64,000 nucleotides of DNA from Alphaproteobacteria bacterium (GCA_037200445.1 JBBCGH010000001.1:3286001-3350000); one strand, 5' to 3'; shown: positions 16,598 to 26,211, numbered from the stretch's first letter. Notes: generated by a model not told the origin, from the sequence alone. Translations and numbers: made by a program.

Positions 16598-17980
16598 TTA
16601 ACGCTTTTTCTTCGCCTTCGGCTTCTTCGGCGCGGCCTTTTTAGCGGTTTTCTTGGCGGCGCCCGCCCTCGACTTCCAACCTGCCTTGTTCACTTGCCGC
16701 CCGCGCCCCAGCGCCAGTGCACCGGCCGGAACGTCGTCGGTGATGACCGAACCCGAACCCACATAGGCGTTCGCCCCGACCTTCACGGGCGCGACCAGCG
16801 CGGAGTTCGAGCCGATGAAGGCGCCCTTGCCGACCTCGGTGCGGTGCTTGTTCTTGCCGTCGTAATTGCAGAAGATCGTGCCGGCGCCGATGGTAGCGCC
16901 CTCGCCGACGCGGCCGTCGCCGATATAGGCGAGGTGGTTTGCTTTGGCGCCCTCCCCGAGTTCGGCGGCCTTTACTTCCACGAAGTTGCCGACGCGGGAT
17001 TTTGCCCCAAGCTTCGCGCCCGGCCTCAATCGCGCGAACGGCCCAACCGAGACGCCCTTGCCGACATGCGCGCCTTCGAGATGGCAAAACGCATGGATCA
17101 CGGCGTTGTCCTCCACGACGCACCCCGGTCCGAACACGACATTCGGCTCGACCGTCACGTCGCGGCCGAACTTGGTGTCAGCCGACAGGAACACGGTTTC
17201 GGGTGCGATCAGCGTCACTCCGGCTTCCATCGCGGCATCGCGCAACCGCCATTGCATCACATCCTCGGCGTCGGCGAGCTGTGCCTTGGTGTTGATCCCG
17301 TGCACTTCGTCCTCCGTGGTCTCGAGCGCGACCGCTTCCAGCGCCATGCCGTCGGCCACCGCCACGGCGTCGGTCAGATAGAATTCGCCCTTCGCGTTCT
17401 TGTCCTCGATGCGGTCGAGGATTTCGAGCGCGACATCGCCGCGCAAGGCCATGAGCCCGCCGTTGCAAAGGCCGATCTTGCGCTCGGCCGCGCTCGCGTC
17501 CTTTTCTTCGCGGATATCGACAAGCCGGTGACCGGCCATGATCAGGCGGCCGTATCCGGTCGGGTTCTGCGGGCGGAACCCAAGCACCGCGACGCTCGCG
17601 TGATGATCGATCGCGCCGCGCAAGCGCTTGAGCGTGTCGGCGCTGACCAGCGGCGTATCGCCGAAAATGACGAGAATATCGTTTGCGCCCTTCGCAATCG
17701 CCTTGCGCGCGCAAAGCACGGCATGCGCGGTACCGCGCCGTTCAGCCTGGACGAAGATCTCGGCTTTCGGCAACGCACGCCCTGCCTCCTCGGCGACGGC
17801 GTCTGCCTCCGGCCCGACCACGACCGCTACCTGCTCGGTGCCGGCCGCGCGGACCGCCGCGAGCACATGAGAAAGCAGCGAACGTCCGGCCACGGCGTGC
17901 AGCACCTTCGGCCGGGCCGAGCGCATGCGCGTGCCTTCGCCGGCGGCGAGCACGATTGCGAGGCAGGTTCGTTTGCTCAT
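16598..17980 (-). CDS. glmU: Bifunctional UDP-GlcNAc pyrophosphorylase / glucosamine-1-phosphate acetyltransferase
   Basis: 460 residues. The N-terminal nucleotidyltransferase has [18 protein letters not shown] near residue 10 and GDTPLVS near residue 105. The C-terminal half is a left-handed beta-helix of hexapeptide repeats. It performs the last two steps of UDP-GlcNAc synthesis. The final ~20 residues are a lysine/alanine/proline tail ([18 protein letters not shown]) resembling histone H1-like tails and not part of the catalytic fold. MSKRTCL at 17980 was chosen as the start because it matches the family and has an AAGG upstream; an earlier in-frame ATG adds ten residues. It precedes glmS. 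Confidence 0.97.
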   Translation of the reverse strand: MSKRTCLAIVLAAGEGTRMRSARPKVLHAVAGRSLLSHVLAAVRAAGTEQVAVVVGPEADAVAEEAGRALPKAEIFVQAERRGTAHAVLCARKAIAKGANDILVIFGDTPLVSADTLKRLRGAIDHHASVAVLGFRPQNPTGYGRLIMAGHRLVDIREEKDASAAERKIGLCNGGLMALRGDVALEILDRIEDKNAKGEFYLTDAVAVADGMALEAVALETTEDEVHGINTKAQLADAEDVMQWRLRDAAMEAGVTLIAPETVFLSADTKFGRDVTVEPNVVFGPGCVVEDNAVIHAFCHLEGAHVGKGVSVGPFARLRPGAKLGAKSRVGNFVEVKAAELGEGAKANHLAYIGDGRVGEGATIGAGTIFCNYDGKNKHRTEVGKGAFIGSNSALVAPVKVGANAYVGSGSVITDDVPAGALALGRGRQVNKAGWKSRAGAAKKTAKKAAPKKPKAKKKR

Positions 17981-18126
17981 GGGCAACCTTGGGGAAGCTC
18001 GCGCCGTCATACTCAGGCGCGACTCTCAAGGAAAGGTGCATAGCGGGGATGAACGCTCCGATCTACGGCGAGAATCGCCGGATTCTGCTACCGTTTGTAG
18101 CGCCTTTGATTCGCGCGGAGCTTTCC

Positions 18127-18888
18127 ATGACGGCGGTGCGCCGCACGCAACTTGCCCGGCTCGGCGCATGGATCAGCCTCGCGACGCTCGCCGTGATCGT
18201 GGTGACCTTCGTGGCGCGGACCGAGTCCGGACTCCGCCGCATTGCAACGCTGCTGGCGCCCGCCGAGGCCGCGCGGACCTCGAAAGCGCCGCAGCTTGCC
18301 AACCGGCCGCCCGACCAGGAAGTGGAACAGCGCCGCCTTGCCGAGGCTGTCCGCAATCTGACCGCCGACCGCGACCGGCTGGCCGCCCGCCTCACGGTGC
18401 TGGAGCGCAACCTCGATGAGGTGACCGGCTCAATCCCGCCTGCGGCCGCAAAGGCGGCCCCGGTTCCAGTACCGAGCGTCGCGGCGTCGCCGCTTCCGCC
18501 ACCCGCAGCGCCCCCCGCCCAGGCGAGCCAGACCGCCCCGGCCGGCCAGGCGCGGATCGCCGCAGGTCATCTGGCGACCGGCACCAACCCCGCCGACTCA
18601 GTCGCCACCAAGACCGAGTTCGGCGTCGATATCGGCGGCAATACCTCGATCGAGGGACTGCGGTCGCTGTGGAGCACATTGAAATCGGGCCAACCGGCGC
18701 TGTTCGACGGCTTGCGCCCGGTCATCGCGGTCCGCGAAGGGCAGAAGCCGGGCGCGATCGAGCTGCGGCTGATCGCAGGACCGCTGCCCAACGCCAGCAT
18801 CGCGGCGCGGCTCTGCGCGGCGCTTGCCGCCGCCAACCAGCCCTGCCAGCCCGCCGTGTTCGACGGGCAGCGGCTGGCGCTGCAGTAG
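18127..18888 (+). CDS. Single-pass membrane protein with SPOR-like C-terminal domain
   Basis: 253 residues. A short basic N-terminus (RRTQLAR) precedes one membrane helix (about residues 12-32). A coiled-coil stretch follows (about 60-95, QEVEQRRLAEAVRNLTADRD), then a Pro/Ala-rich linker. A compact C-terminal domain (about 160-253) has the order and spacing of a SPOR-like domain, including RLIAGPLPNASIAARLCAAL and two cysteines near AAANQPCQP. Such proteins project a peptidoglycan-binding domain into the periplasm, often at division sites. ATG 18127 has a GGAG at good spacing; ATG 18049 in frame would add 26 residues. The function is inferred from layout only. Confidence 0.7.
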   Translation: MTAVRRTQLARLGAWISLATLAVIVVTFVARTESGLRRIATLLAPAEAARTSKAPQLANRPPDQEVEQRRLAEAVRNLTADRDRLAARLTVLERNLDEVTGSIPPAAAKAAPVPVPSVAASPLPPPAAPPAQASQTAPAGQARIAAGHLATGTNPADSVATKTEFGVDIGGNTSIEGLRSLWSTLKSGQPALFDGLRPVIAVREGQKPGAIELRLIAGPLPNASIAARLCAALAAANQPCQPAVFDGQRLALQ

Positions 18889-18894
18889 CTATTT

Positions 18895-18964
18895 GCGCAT
18901 CATCTTTTCCGAAAACCGGTACCCATCCCGGATCGCGTCCGGGACGTGCTTTTCGGAATGACGC
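18895..18964. repeat. Interspersed extragenic repeat (TTCCGAAAACCGGT family)
   Basis: GCGCATCATCTTTTCCGAAAACCGGTaCCCA is followed by an internal palindrome TCCCGGATCGCGTCCGGGA and a closing TTTTCGGAA. The same core occurs inverted at 47.94 kb. It fills the space between two convergently read genes and can fold into a stem, so it may also act as a transcription terminator. Confidence 0.7.
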
Positions 18965-18965
18965 G

Positions 18966-20132
18966 TTACTTCGGCATCGCGGTTTCGACGAGCCGCGCCC
19001 AGAACGAGATGCCGGCCGGGATCGCGTCATCGTTGAAGTCATAGGCCGGGTGATGCAGCCCGGCGGTATCGCCGTTGCCGATGAAGATGAAGGCGCCGGG
19101 GCGCGCTTCCAGCATGAAAGAGAAGTCCTCCCCGCCCATCAGCGGCGGCGTGTTGGCATCGACCGCGTCGGGTCCCGCGACGCCGGTCGCAATTGCTGCC
19201 GCAAATTCGGTTTCCCGTTCGTGGTTCCTGGTCACCGGGTAATGGCGGCCATAGGTGAGTGTTGCCCGCGCGCCATAAGCCTTGGCGGTCCCCTCCACGA
19301 TCTCACGCAGGCGGTTCTCCAGCGTGTCGCGCACCTCTGGCAGCAGGCTGCGGGCGGTCCCACGCAGCGTCGCGGTCTGCGGGATGACGTTGTCGGCGGA
19401 GCCCGCGTGGAACTGGCAGATCGAAATCAGGCCGGATTTGATCGGGTCAACGCTGCGGGAGACGATCGTCTGCGCCAGATTGACGATCTGTGCCCCGACG
19501 ACGACGGGGTCTACCCCCATATGCGGTTTTGCGGCGTGCGACCCCAATCCTTCGATCTCGATCACGATGCGATCTGCCGCCGCGAGCAGCGGACCTGACC
19601 GGATCGCAAAGTGGCCGGGCGGAATGCCCGGCATGTTGTGCATGCCGTAGACCTCCTGGATGCCGAACCGCTCCATCATGCCTTCCTGGACCATCTCGCG
19701 ACCGCCGCCGCCGCCCTCCTCGGCGGGCTGGAAGATCACCACCGCGGTGCCGGAGAAGTTGCGCGTTTCGGCCAGATATTTTGCCCCGCCGAGCAGCATC
19801 GCGGTGTGCCCGTCATGGCCGCATGCGTGCATCTTGCCGGGGTTCTTCGAGCGGTAGGGAAGGTTGGTCTGCTCATCCATCGGCAGCGCGTCCATGTCGG
19901 CGCGCAGCCCGATCACCTTGCGCGGACCGTTGCCTTTGCCGTGGATCACGCCGACCACGCCGGTCTTGCCGATGCCGGTCACCACCTCGTCGCAGCCGAA
20001 GGCTTTGAGCTTGTCGGCAACACTTCCCGCGGTGCGGTGCACGTCGAACAGGATTTCCGGATATTCGTGAATATCGCGCCGCCATGCGGCGACCTCCGCC
20101 TTCATCTCGGCGATACGGCTGGCAATGGGCAT
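18966..20132 (-). CDS. M20-family amidohydrolase (hippurate hydrolase/peptidase-like)
   Basis: 388 residues. The metal-binding pattern of M20D amidohydrolases is clear: GLRADMDALPM, the HACGHDGHTAMLLGGA motif, the catalytic glutamates in QPAEEGGGGG, a later GLGSHAAKPH, and MGGEDFSFML near the C-terminus. The family hydrolyses N-acyl amino acids, often hippurate or N-acetyl-amino acids, using two metal ions in the cytoplasm. ATG 20132 has a GGAG upstream and fits the family N-terminus (MPIASRIAEMKAEVAAWRRDIHEYPE). It is divergent from the peptide ABC operon, so the pair may serve peptide or acyl-amino-acid catabolism; this link is inference. Confidence 0.92.
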   Translation of the reverse strand: MPIASRIAEMKAEVAAWRRDIHEYPEILFDVHRTAGSVADKLKAFGCDEVVTGIGKTGVVGVIHGKGNGPRKVIGLRADMDALPMDEQTNLPYRSKNPGKMHACGHDGHTAMLLGGAKYLAETRNFSGTAVVIFQPAEEGGGGGREMVQEGMMERFGIQEVYGMHNMPGIPPGHFAIRSGPLLAAADRIVIEIEGLGSHAAKPHMGVDPVVVGAQIVNLAQTIVSRSVDPIKSGLISICQFHAGSADNVIPQTATLRGTARSLLPEVRDTLENRLREIVEGTAKAYGARATLTYGRHYPVTRNHERETEFAAAIATGVAGPDAVDANTPPLMGGEDFSFMLEARPGAFIFIGNGDTAGLHHPAYDFNDDAIPAGISFWARLVETAMPK

Positions 20133-20341
20133 TGAGGGCTCCGGGCGCAGCAGACGCTGCGGCAATCTCAGGATCAGGAAACTGGACGGCGGGTCGAAGT
20201 TGGATCGGATATGTCAGGATTGCGTCACAAAGTCGATGCTCTGGACCGGGCCCGCTGTGCACAGGTAAGGTCCGCCGCAATTGCCGCCTCGCAGCGGCAT
20301 TTTCGACGCAATAACAATCACGTTCACCACCGGGAGGGCAC

Positions 20342-21928
20342 ATGAAGTTCAGGACTTTTGCGTTGGCGCTTGGAATAGCGGCGGCCTCCTTTGTCTCGGC
20401 GCAGGCCGCGACGCTGCGCTTCGCCTTTCAGGGCGAATTCAAATCGCTCGATCCCTATTCGCTCAATGAGAGCTTCACGCTCGGAATGCTCGGCAACGTC
20501 TATGAGGGACTGACCAAGCGCGACAAGGACCTCAAGATCATCCCCGGTCTCGCCGAGCGCTGGGAGCAACTCGAACCGACCCGCTGGCGCTTCTATCTGC
20601 GCAAGGGCGTGAAATTCCAGAACGGCGAGGACTTCACCGCCGACGACGTGGTGTTCTCGGCGGAGCGCTCCTTCCACCAGAACTCGGACATCAAGAGCCG
20701 CATCCAGCCGCCCGGCACCAAGGCGGTGAAGGTCGACGACCACACGGTCGACTTCATCCTCCCCTCGCCCAATCCCATTCTCCACTACGAGTGGGACACC
20801 TGGTACATCATGTCCAAGAAGTGGGCGGAGGCGAACAATTCGGCGACCGTCCAGTCCGCCACCGGCACGCAGATGAGCTACGCGGCCCTGCACACCAACG
20901 GCACCGGGCCGTTCGTGATCACCGAGCACCAGGCCGGCGTGAAGACCATCTTCAAGAAGAACCCGAACTGGTGGGGCAAGGTCGAGCACAATATCGACGA
21001 GGCGATCTTCACGACGATCTCGAACGACGCGACGCGCGTCGCGGCGCTGTTGTCGGGCGACGTCGACTTCGTCGATCCGGTACCGCTGCAGGACGTGCAA
21101 CGCATCAATTCGAGCGGCGTCGCCGAGGTTCTGCAGGGTCCGGAGCTGCGCACGATCTTCCTCGGCTTCGACCAGATGCGCCCGGAGCTGCGATCGTCAA
21201 GCGTGAAGGGCAAGAACCCGTTCAAGGACGTGCGCGTGCGGCAGGCGTTCTATCTGGCGATCGACGAGAACGCGATTGCCAAGCGCGTGATGCGCGACGC
21301 CGCGACCGCGACGCCGCTGATGATCTCGCCGTTGCTGTTCGACAAATCGAATGACTTCAAGCGACCGGCAACCAATCCGGATCAGGCCAAGAAGCTGCTC
21401 GCGGATGCCGGCTACCCGAACGGCTTCGAGGTCGAGATGGATTGCCCGACCGACCGCTACGTCAATGACGAGGCGATCTGCCAGGCCGCCACCGCGATGC
21501 TCGCCCGCATCGGAATCAAGATCAATCTCAACGCCCAGCCGAAGAGCAAGTACTTCGCCAAGGTGTTGCAGTCGGGCGGCTACGATACGTCATTCTATTT
21601 GCTCGGATGGACGCCCGGATCGTTCGATAGCTGGAACGTGCTCGCCAACATGTACCGCTGCCGCGACGAGAAGGGGAAAGGCGGCAACATGAACCTCGGC
21701 GGCTACTGCAATCAGAAGGTCGACGATCTGGCCGAGAAGATTCTTGTGGAGCCGGACAAGGCCAAGCGCGACGGCTTGATTGTTGAGGCTTACAAGATCG
21801 CCCAGGAACAGGATTGGGGCTACATCCCGCTGCACCAGCAGGCGCTCGCCTGGGGCGTATCGAAGAAGGTGAAGCTCGCGCAGCGGGCCGACAATCAGAT
21901 CCTGCTCTACTGGTTCAACAAGGAATGA
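20342..21928 (+). CDS. Peptide-type ABC transporter substrate-binding protein (copy 1)
   Basis: 528 residues. A signal peptide (MKFRTFALALGIAAASFVSA, cleavage near QAA) is followed by a family 5 extracellular solute-binding fold with GEFKSLDPYSLNES, the FxxDDVVFSAER signature, and a C-terminal QEQDWGYIPLHQQ. It should bind oligopeptides or similar ligands in the periplasm and hand them to the permeases downstream. A GGGAGG lies just upstream of the ATG. The next gene encodes a near-duplicate of the same length; differences cluster in the ligand-side segment around residues 160-180 and in the C-terminal lobe. Confidence 0.93.
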   Translation: MKFRTFALALGIAAASFVSAQAATLRFAFQGEFKSLDPYSLNESFTLGMLGNVYEGLTKRDKDLKIIPGLAERWEQLEPTRWRFYLRKGVKFQNGEDFTADDVVFSAERSFHQNSDIKSRIQPPGTKAVKVDDHTVDFILPSPNPILHYEWDTWYIMSKKWAEANNSATVQSATGTQMSYAALHTNGTGPFVITEHQAGVKTIFKKNPNWWGKVEHNIDEAIFTTISNDATRVAALLSGDVDFVDPVPLQDVQRINSSGVAEVLQGPELRTIFLGFDQMRPELRSSSVKGKNPFKDVRVRQAFYLAIDENAIAKRVMRDAATATPLMISPLLFDKSNDFKRPATNPDQAKKLLADAGYPNGFEVEMDCPTDRYVNDEAICQAATAMLARIGIKINLNAQPKSKYFAKVLQSGGYDTSFYLLGWTPGSFDSWNVLANMYRCRDEKGKGGNMNLGGYCNQKVDDLAEKILVEPDKAKRDGLIVEAYKIAQEQDWGYIPLHQQALAWGVSKKVKLAQRADNQILLYWFNKE

Positions 21929-21987
21929 ACTAGAGGACACACGACACGACGCGATGCCGCCCGCGCATCGCGATGAGGGAGAATTCA

Positions 21988-23574
21988 ATGAAGTTGAAGA
22001 CATGGCTGCTCGCTGCCGCATTCGCGGCGGCGGCGCTGACCACTGCGTCGGCCGCGACCTTCCGGTTCGCGTTCCAGGGCGATCTCAAGTCGCTCGACCC
22101 CTATTCGCTCAACGAAACGTTCACCCACGGCGTGCTCGGCAACGTGTATGAAGGGCTCACCAAGCGCGACAAGGAACTCAAGATCGTTCCGGGCCTGGCC
22201 GAGCGCTGGGAAATCATCGAGCCGACGCGCTGGCGCTTCTATCTGCGCAAGGGCGTGAAATTCCAGAACGGCGAGGATTTCACCGCCGACGATGTGGTGT
22301 TCTCCGCTGAGCGTTCGTTCAAGCCGGCCTCCGACATCAAGACGCGTATCCAGCCGGCCGGCACCAAGGCCGTGAAGGTCGACGACCATACGGTCGACTT
22401 CATCCTGCCGAGCCCGAATCCCATTCTGCATTACGAATGGGACACCTGGTACATCATGTCGAAGAAATGGGCCGAGGCGAACGGCTCGGTCGAACCGCAG
22501 CCGCAGGCGGGCCAGCAGATGAGCTACGCGGCGCTGCACGCCAACGGCACCGGGCCTTTCATCATCACCGAGCATCAGGCCGGCGTGAAGACCGTGTTCA
22601 AGCCGAACCCCAACTGGTGGGGCAAGCCGGAGCACAATCTAGACGAGGTGATCTTCACCACCATCAGCAACGACGCGACGCGTGTTGCCGCGCTGCTGTC
22701 CGGCGACGTCGATTTCGCCGATCCCATCCCGCTCCAGGACGTCGACCGCGTCAATGCCAGTTCGAACGCGCACGTGCTGCAGGGGCCGGAGCTGCGCACC
22801 ATCTTTCTCGGCTTTGACCAGTATCGAGACGAGCTGAAGTCCTCGAACGTCAAGGGCAAGAACCCGTTCAAGGACGTGCGGGTGCGCAAGGCGTTCTACT
22901 TGGCGATCGACGAGAACGCGATCGCCGACAAGGTCATGCGCAAGGCGGCTGTCCCGTCCGCGCTGATGATCTCGCCGCTGCTGTTTCCGCTGGCGAAGGA
23001 CTTCACCCGTCCGAAAACCGATCCGAACGAGGCGAAGAAGCTGCTCGCCGAGGCCGGCTATCCGAACGGCTTCGAGGTGACGATGGACTGTCCGAACGAT
23101 CGCTACGTCAATGACGAGGCGATATGCCAGGCCGTCACCGCGATGCTGGCGCGCATCGGCGTCAAGGTGAACCTGCTGGCGCAGCCGAAGGCGAAATACT
23201 TCGCCAAGATCTTGGTGTCGGGCGGCTACGACTCGTCGTTCTACCTGCTCGGCTGGACTCCTGGCTCATTCGATAGCTGGAACGTGCTCGCCAACATGTA
23301 CCGCTGCCGCGACGAGAAAGGCGCCGGCGGCAACAACAACGTCGGCAACTATTGCAACCCGAAGATGGAGGACATGATCAAGCAGATCCTCGTCGAGAAC
23401 GACGCCGCCAAGCGCGACCAGCTGATCAAGACGGCCTATCAGCTCGGGCAGGAGCAGGACTGGGGCTATGTGCCCTTGCACCAGCAGGCGCTGGCCTGGG
23501 GCGCCTCGAAGAAAATGAAGATCGTGCAGCGCGCCGACAACCAGATCCTGTTCTACTGGTTCCGCAAGGAGTAG
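21988..23574 (+). CDS. Peptide-type ABC transporter substrate-binding protein (copy 2)
   Basis: 528 residues, the same length as the preceding gene and colinear with it without gaps, so a tandem duplication. Signal peptide MKLKTWLLAAAFAAAALTTASA. It shares FQGDLKSLDPYSLNE, the DDVVFSAERSF signature and QEQDWGYVPLHQQ. The start was set at ATG 21988, which has a GAGGGAG 7 bp upstream, rather than at an in-frame ATG 15 bp earlier. Sequence divergence from copy 1 is spread through the protein, so both copies are probably retained for somewhat different ligands. Confidence 0.93.
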   Translation: MKLKTWLLAAAFAAAALTTASAATFRFAFQGDLKSLDPYSLNETFTHGVLGNVYEGLTKRDKELKIVPGLAERWEIIEPTRWRFYLRKGVKFQNGEDFTADDVVFSAERSFKPASDIKTRIQPAGTKAVKVDDHTVDFILPSPNPILHYEWDTWYIMSKKWAEANGSVEPQPQAGQQMSYAALHANGTGPFIITEHQAGVKTVFKPNPNWWGKPEHNLDEVIFTTISNDATRVAALLSGDVDFADPIPLQDVDRVNASSNAHVLQGPELRTIFLGFDQYRDELKSSNVKGKNPFKDVRVRKAFYLAIDENAIADKVMRKAAVPSALMISPLLFPLAKDFTRPKTDPNEAKKLLAEAGYPNGFEVTMDCPNDRYVNDEAICQAVTAMLARIGVKVNLLAQPKAKYFAKILVSGGYDSSFYLLGWTPGSFDSWNVLANMYRCRDEKGAGGNNNVGNYCNPKMEDMIKQILVENDAAKRDQLIKTAYQLGQEQDWGYVPLHQQALAWGASKKMKIVQRADNQILFYWFRKE

Positions 23575-23602
23575 AGCCGCGGCGGCGCGGCGAACTCGGT
23601 GG

Positions 23603-23720
23603 TTACCCTCCCCCTTGCGAGGAGGGTCGACCGCCGAAGGCGGCCGGGGTGGGGGTCGCGAGAATTTCCTCCAATCTCTCGACCCCCACCCCTAACCCCT
23701 CCCCGCAAGGGGGAGGGGAA
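23603..23720. repeat. Intergenic palindromic repeat pair (CCCTCCCCC/GGGGGAGGG)
   Basis: Two facing hairpins: CCTCCCCCTTGCGAGGAGGGTCGACCGCC...GGGGTGGGGGTC and, inverted, GACCCCCACCCC...CCCCTCCCCGCAAGGGGGAGGGG. The element sits between the second binding protein and the first permease of the operon and has a closely related copy at 52.16-52.26 kb. Such elements are common between genes in this bacterial order. Here it may attenuate transcription, so that binding proteins exceed permeases. Confidence 0.75.
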
Positions 23721-23821
23721 CAGAGCCGCGATTGCGGCTCACCGGTCGCACAATCCTTCGATTGCAGCACACGCACACCGGCGTGTACCTTGCCGCGCAT
23801 GTCCGTCAAGACGCGTACCTG

Positions 23822-24802
23822 ATGCTTGCCTTCATAATCCGCCGCCTGTTGCAGGCCATCGTGGTGATGCTCACGGTGGCGCTGATCGCGTTCACGCTGT
23901 TCCGCTTCGTCGGCGATCCCGTGAATATGATGGTCGGCATCGAGACGACCGCCGAGGAGCGCGCGCAGCTGCGCCAGGACCTCGGCCTCAACGACGCGAT
24001 TCCGGTCCAGTTCGCGCGGTTTGTCGCGAACGCCGCAAGGCTCAACTTCGGAAACTCCTACCAGTTCAAGACCCCGGTCATCGACCTGATCGCCGACCGG
24101 TTTCCCGCTACCCTGGAGCTTGCGATCGCGTCGGCCATCTTCTCGCTGCTGATCGGCATTCCGATGGGAGTCTACACGGCGCTGCACCGGCGCTCGTGGC
24201 TCTCCAATATCTTCCTCGCGGCTTCGCTCGTCGGCATTTCGCTGCCGACCTTCCTGATCGGCATCCTGCTGATCTTCCTGTTTCCGGTCACGCTCGGCGT
24301 ATTGCCCTCCTTCGGACGGGGCGATGTCGTGCGTATCGGCTTCTGGACCACCGGGCTTTTGACCGCATCCGGCCTCAAGGCGCTGATCCTGCCGGCGATC
24401 ACGCTCGGACTGTTCCAGATGACCTTGATCATGCGGCTGGTGCGCGGCGAGATGCTCGAGGTGCTGCGCACCGACTACATCAAGTTCGCGCGCGCCCGCG
24501 GGCTCACCGACCGTGCGGTCAACTTCGGCCATGCGCTGAAGAACACGCTGGTGCCGGTGATGACCATCGCAGGGCTGCAGCTCGGCTCGATCATCGCCTT
24601 CGCGCTGATCACCGAGAGCGTGTTCCAGTGGCCAGGTATGGGTCTCTTGTTCCTCAAGGCCGTGCAGAACGTCGACATCCCCATCATGTCCGCCTACCTG
24701 CTGCTGGTCGCCTTCATCTTCGTGACCATCAACCTGATCGTCGACATCCTCTACGCGGTGGTCGATCCGCGCATCCGCATCGACGCGCGGGCGACCGCAT
24801 GA
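23822..24802 (+). CDS. Peptide-type ABC transporter permease (DppB/OppB-like)
   Basis: 326 residues with six predicted helices. The N-terminus MLAFIIRRLLQAIVVMLTVALIAF is typical of DppB-type permeases. The EAA loop that contacts the ATPase reads DYIKFARARGLTDRAVNFGHALKNTLVPV. The start was placed at ATG 23822 because the earlier in-frame ATG would add 30 non-homologous residues reaching into the repeat element. Its stop overlaps the next permease start by 4 bp (ATGA). Confidence 0.93.
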   Translation: MLAFIIRRLLQAIVVMLTVALIAFTLFRFVGDPVNMMVGIETTAEERAQLRQDLGLNDAIPVQFARFVANAARLNFGNSYQFKTPVIDLIADRFPATLELAIASAIFSLLIGIPMGVYTALHRRSWLSNIFLAASLVGISLPTFLIGILLIFLFPVTLGVLPSFGRGDVVRIGFWTTGLLTASGLKALILPAITLGLFQMTLIMRLVRGEMLEVLRTDYIKFARARGLTDRAVNFGHALKNTLVPVMTIAGLQLGSIIAFALITESVFQWPGMGLLFLKAVQNVDIPIMSAYLLLVAFIFVTINLIVDILYAVVDPRIRIDARATA

Positions 24803-25755
24803 GCGCCACAGCCCAAACGCCGCCCGAAGTCCTGATGCGCCGCCCGTCGCGGCTCAAGGCGATCATCGACAGCGACCTCGTCTATTCGTTCCTCCATTCG
24901 AAGGTCACTATCGCGGCCGCGGTGGTGACGGTGATGATCGTGCTTGCCGCGGTGCTGGCGACATGGATCGCGCCGCACGACCCTTACGACCTGAGTCAGC
25001 TCAGCCTGCTCGACTCGCACAATCCGCCCGCATGGCTCGAGGGCGGCGACAAGCGATTCCTGCTCGGCACCGACGACCAGGGCCGCGACGTGTTCTCGAC
25101 CATCCTCTACGGCTCGCGCCAGTCGATCGCGATCGGCGTGATGGCGACCCTGTTCGCCGGCCTGCTCGGCATCTCGCTGGGGCTGATCGCCGGCTATGCG
25201 GGCGGCACCATCGACTCGATCATCATGCGCGCCGCCGACATCCAGAGCACCTTCCCGGCGATCCTGATCGCCATGCTGATCGACGGGACCTCGCGCGCGC
25301 TGTTCGGCGAGCAGCGCAACGAGCAGGTCGTGTTCTGGGTGATGGTGCTCTCGATCGGCCTTTCCTTCTGGGTGCAATACGCGCGCACCGTGCGCGGCTC
25401 GACCCTGGTCGAGAAGAGCAAGGACTACGTGCTCGCCGCGCGGCTGATCGGCATCCGGCCGGTCAAGATCCTGTTCCGCCACGTGCTGCCGAACGTGGTC
25501 GGGCCGGTGCTGGTGATCGCGACCATCAATCTCGCGCTCGCGATCATCACCGAGGCGACGCTGTCGTTCCTCGGCCTCGGACTCCCGTCGACCCAGCCCT
25601 CGCTCGGCACGCTGATCCAGATCGGGCAGAAATACCTGTTCGCCGGCGAATGGTGGATTGCGATCTTCCCCGGCATTACGCTCGCCGCGCTGGTGCTCGC
25701 CGTGAACCTGCTCGGCGACTGGCTGCGCGACGCGCTCAATCCGAAACTGCGATGA
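24799..25755 (+). CDS. Peptide-type ABC transporter permease (DppC/OppC-like)
   Basis: 318 residues with an N-terminal OppC_N-type helix followed by the permease domain. FLLGTDDQGRDVFSTILYGSRQS is the hallmark of the DppC branch, and the EAA loop reads DYVLAARLIGIRPVKILFRHVLPNV. It pairs with the preceding permease to form the membrane channel. Its start overlaps that permease's stop, and its own stop overlaps the start of the small secreted protein gene by 4 bp. Confidence 0.94.
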   Translation: MSATAQTPPEVLMRRPSRLKAIIDSDLVYSFLHSKVTIAAAVVTVMIVLAAVLATWIAPHDPYDLSQLSLLDSHNPPAWLEGGDKRFLLGTDDQGRDVFSTILYGSRQSIAIGVMATLFAGLLGISLGLIAGYAGGTIDSIIMRAADIQSTFPAILIAMLIDGTSRALFGEQRNEQVVFWVMVLSIGLSFWVQYARTVRGSTLVEKSKDYVLAARLIGIRPVKILFRHVLPNVVGPVLVIATINLALAIITEATLSFLGLGLPSTQPSLGTLIQIGQKYLFAGEWWIAIFPGITLAALVLAVNLLGDWLRDALNPKLR

Positions 25756-26207
25756 GAGTCGTATTGCTCAAATGGGCGTTCAGCTTGTCGAGCATTCTTC
25801 TGCTCACTATGCCGGCACACGCGCAAGCACCGGCTGTGCCCGAGCCGGACCCGCATGGGGCCGTGCTCTGCTCCTGGCACATCTATCTTATGATGAAGAA
25901 CTGGGGTGACACGTGCTTTCCCAGCGAGCGAACTGAATTCAAACTCGCTTTGAGCGAAGCAATCGAGAAAATAGAGGCGTTCATCATGGCGAGCAGCCCC
26001 GCCACACAGAGGGACATCGAAAGGGCGCGATCTAAGATGTCTTCCGACACCGCCGCATCGCGGAGACGACTCGGGAGGGATGCCTGTACCGCTCTCGACA
26101 AGGAGCGATATCGCTACTCTGAGGCTCAAGGAGCTTCGGCGATCCGCGACGACATCACGAAATTGCTTGCGGTTCCGCGCAAGCCCGTCATGAACCCGTG
26201 TCTCTAG
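25752..26207 (+). CDS. Small secreted four-cysteine protein inside the ABC operon
   Basis: 151 residues; no family recognised. A signal peptide (residues 1-24, ending MPAHA) gives a mature protein of about 127 residues with cysteines at 40, 55, 112 and 150, enough for two disulfides in the periplasm. The centre (residues ~60-110) is a charged helical region (EFKLALSEAIEKIEAFIMA). It overlaps the DppC-like stop by 4 bp (ATGA) and ends 4 bp before the first ATPase gene, so it is embedded in the operon. Its composition is less GC-skewed at third positions than the flanking transporter genes, which suggests later insertion. A transporter-associated role is inference. Confidence 0.7.
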   Translation: MRVVLLKWAFSLSSILLLTMPAHAQAPAVPEPDPHGAVLCSWHIYLMMKNWGDTCFPSERTEFKLALSEAIEKIEAFIMASSPATQRDIERARSKMSSDTAASRRRLGRDACTALDKERYRYSEAQGASAIRDDITKLLAVPRKPVMNPCL

Positions 26208-26211
26208 TTCG

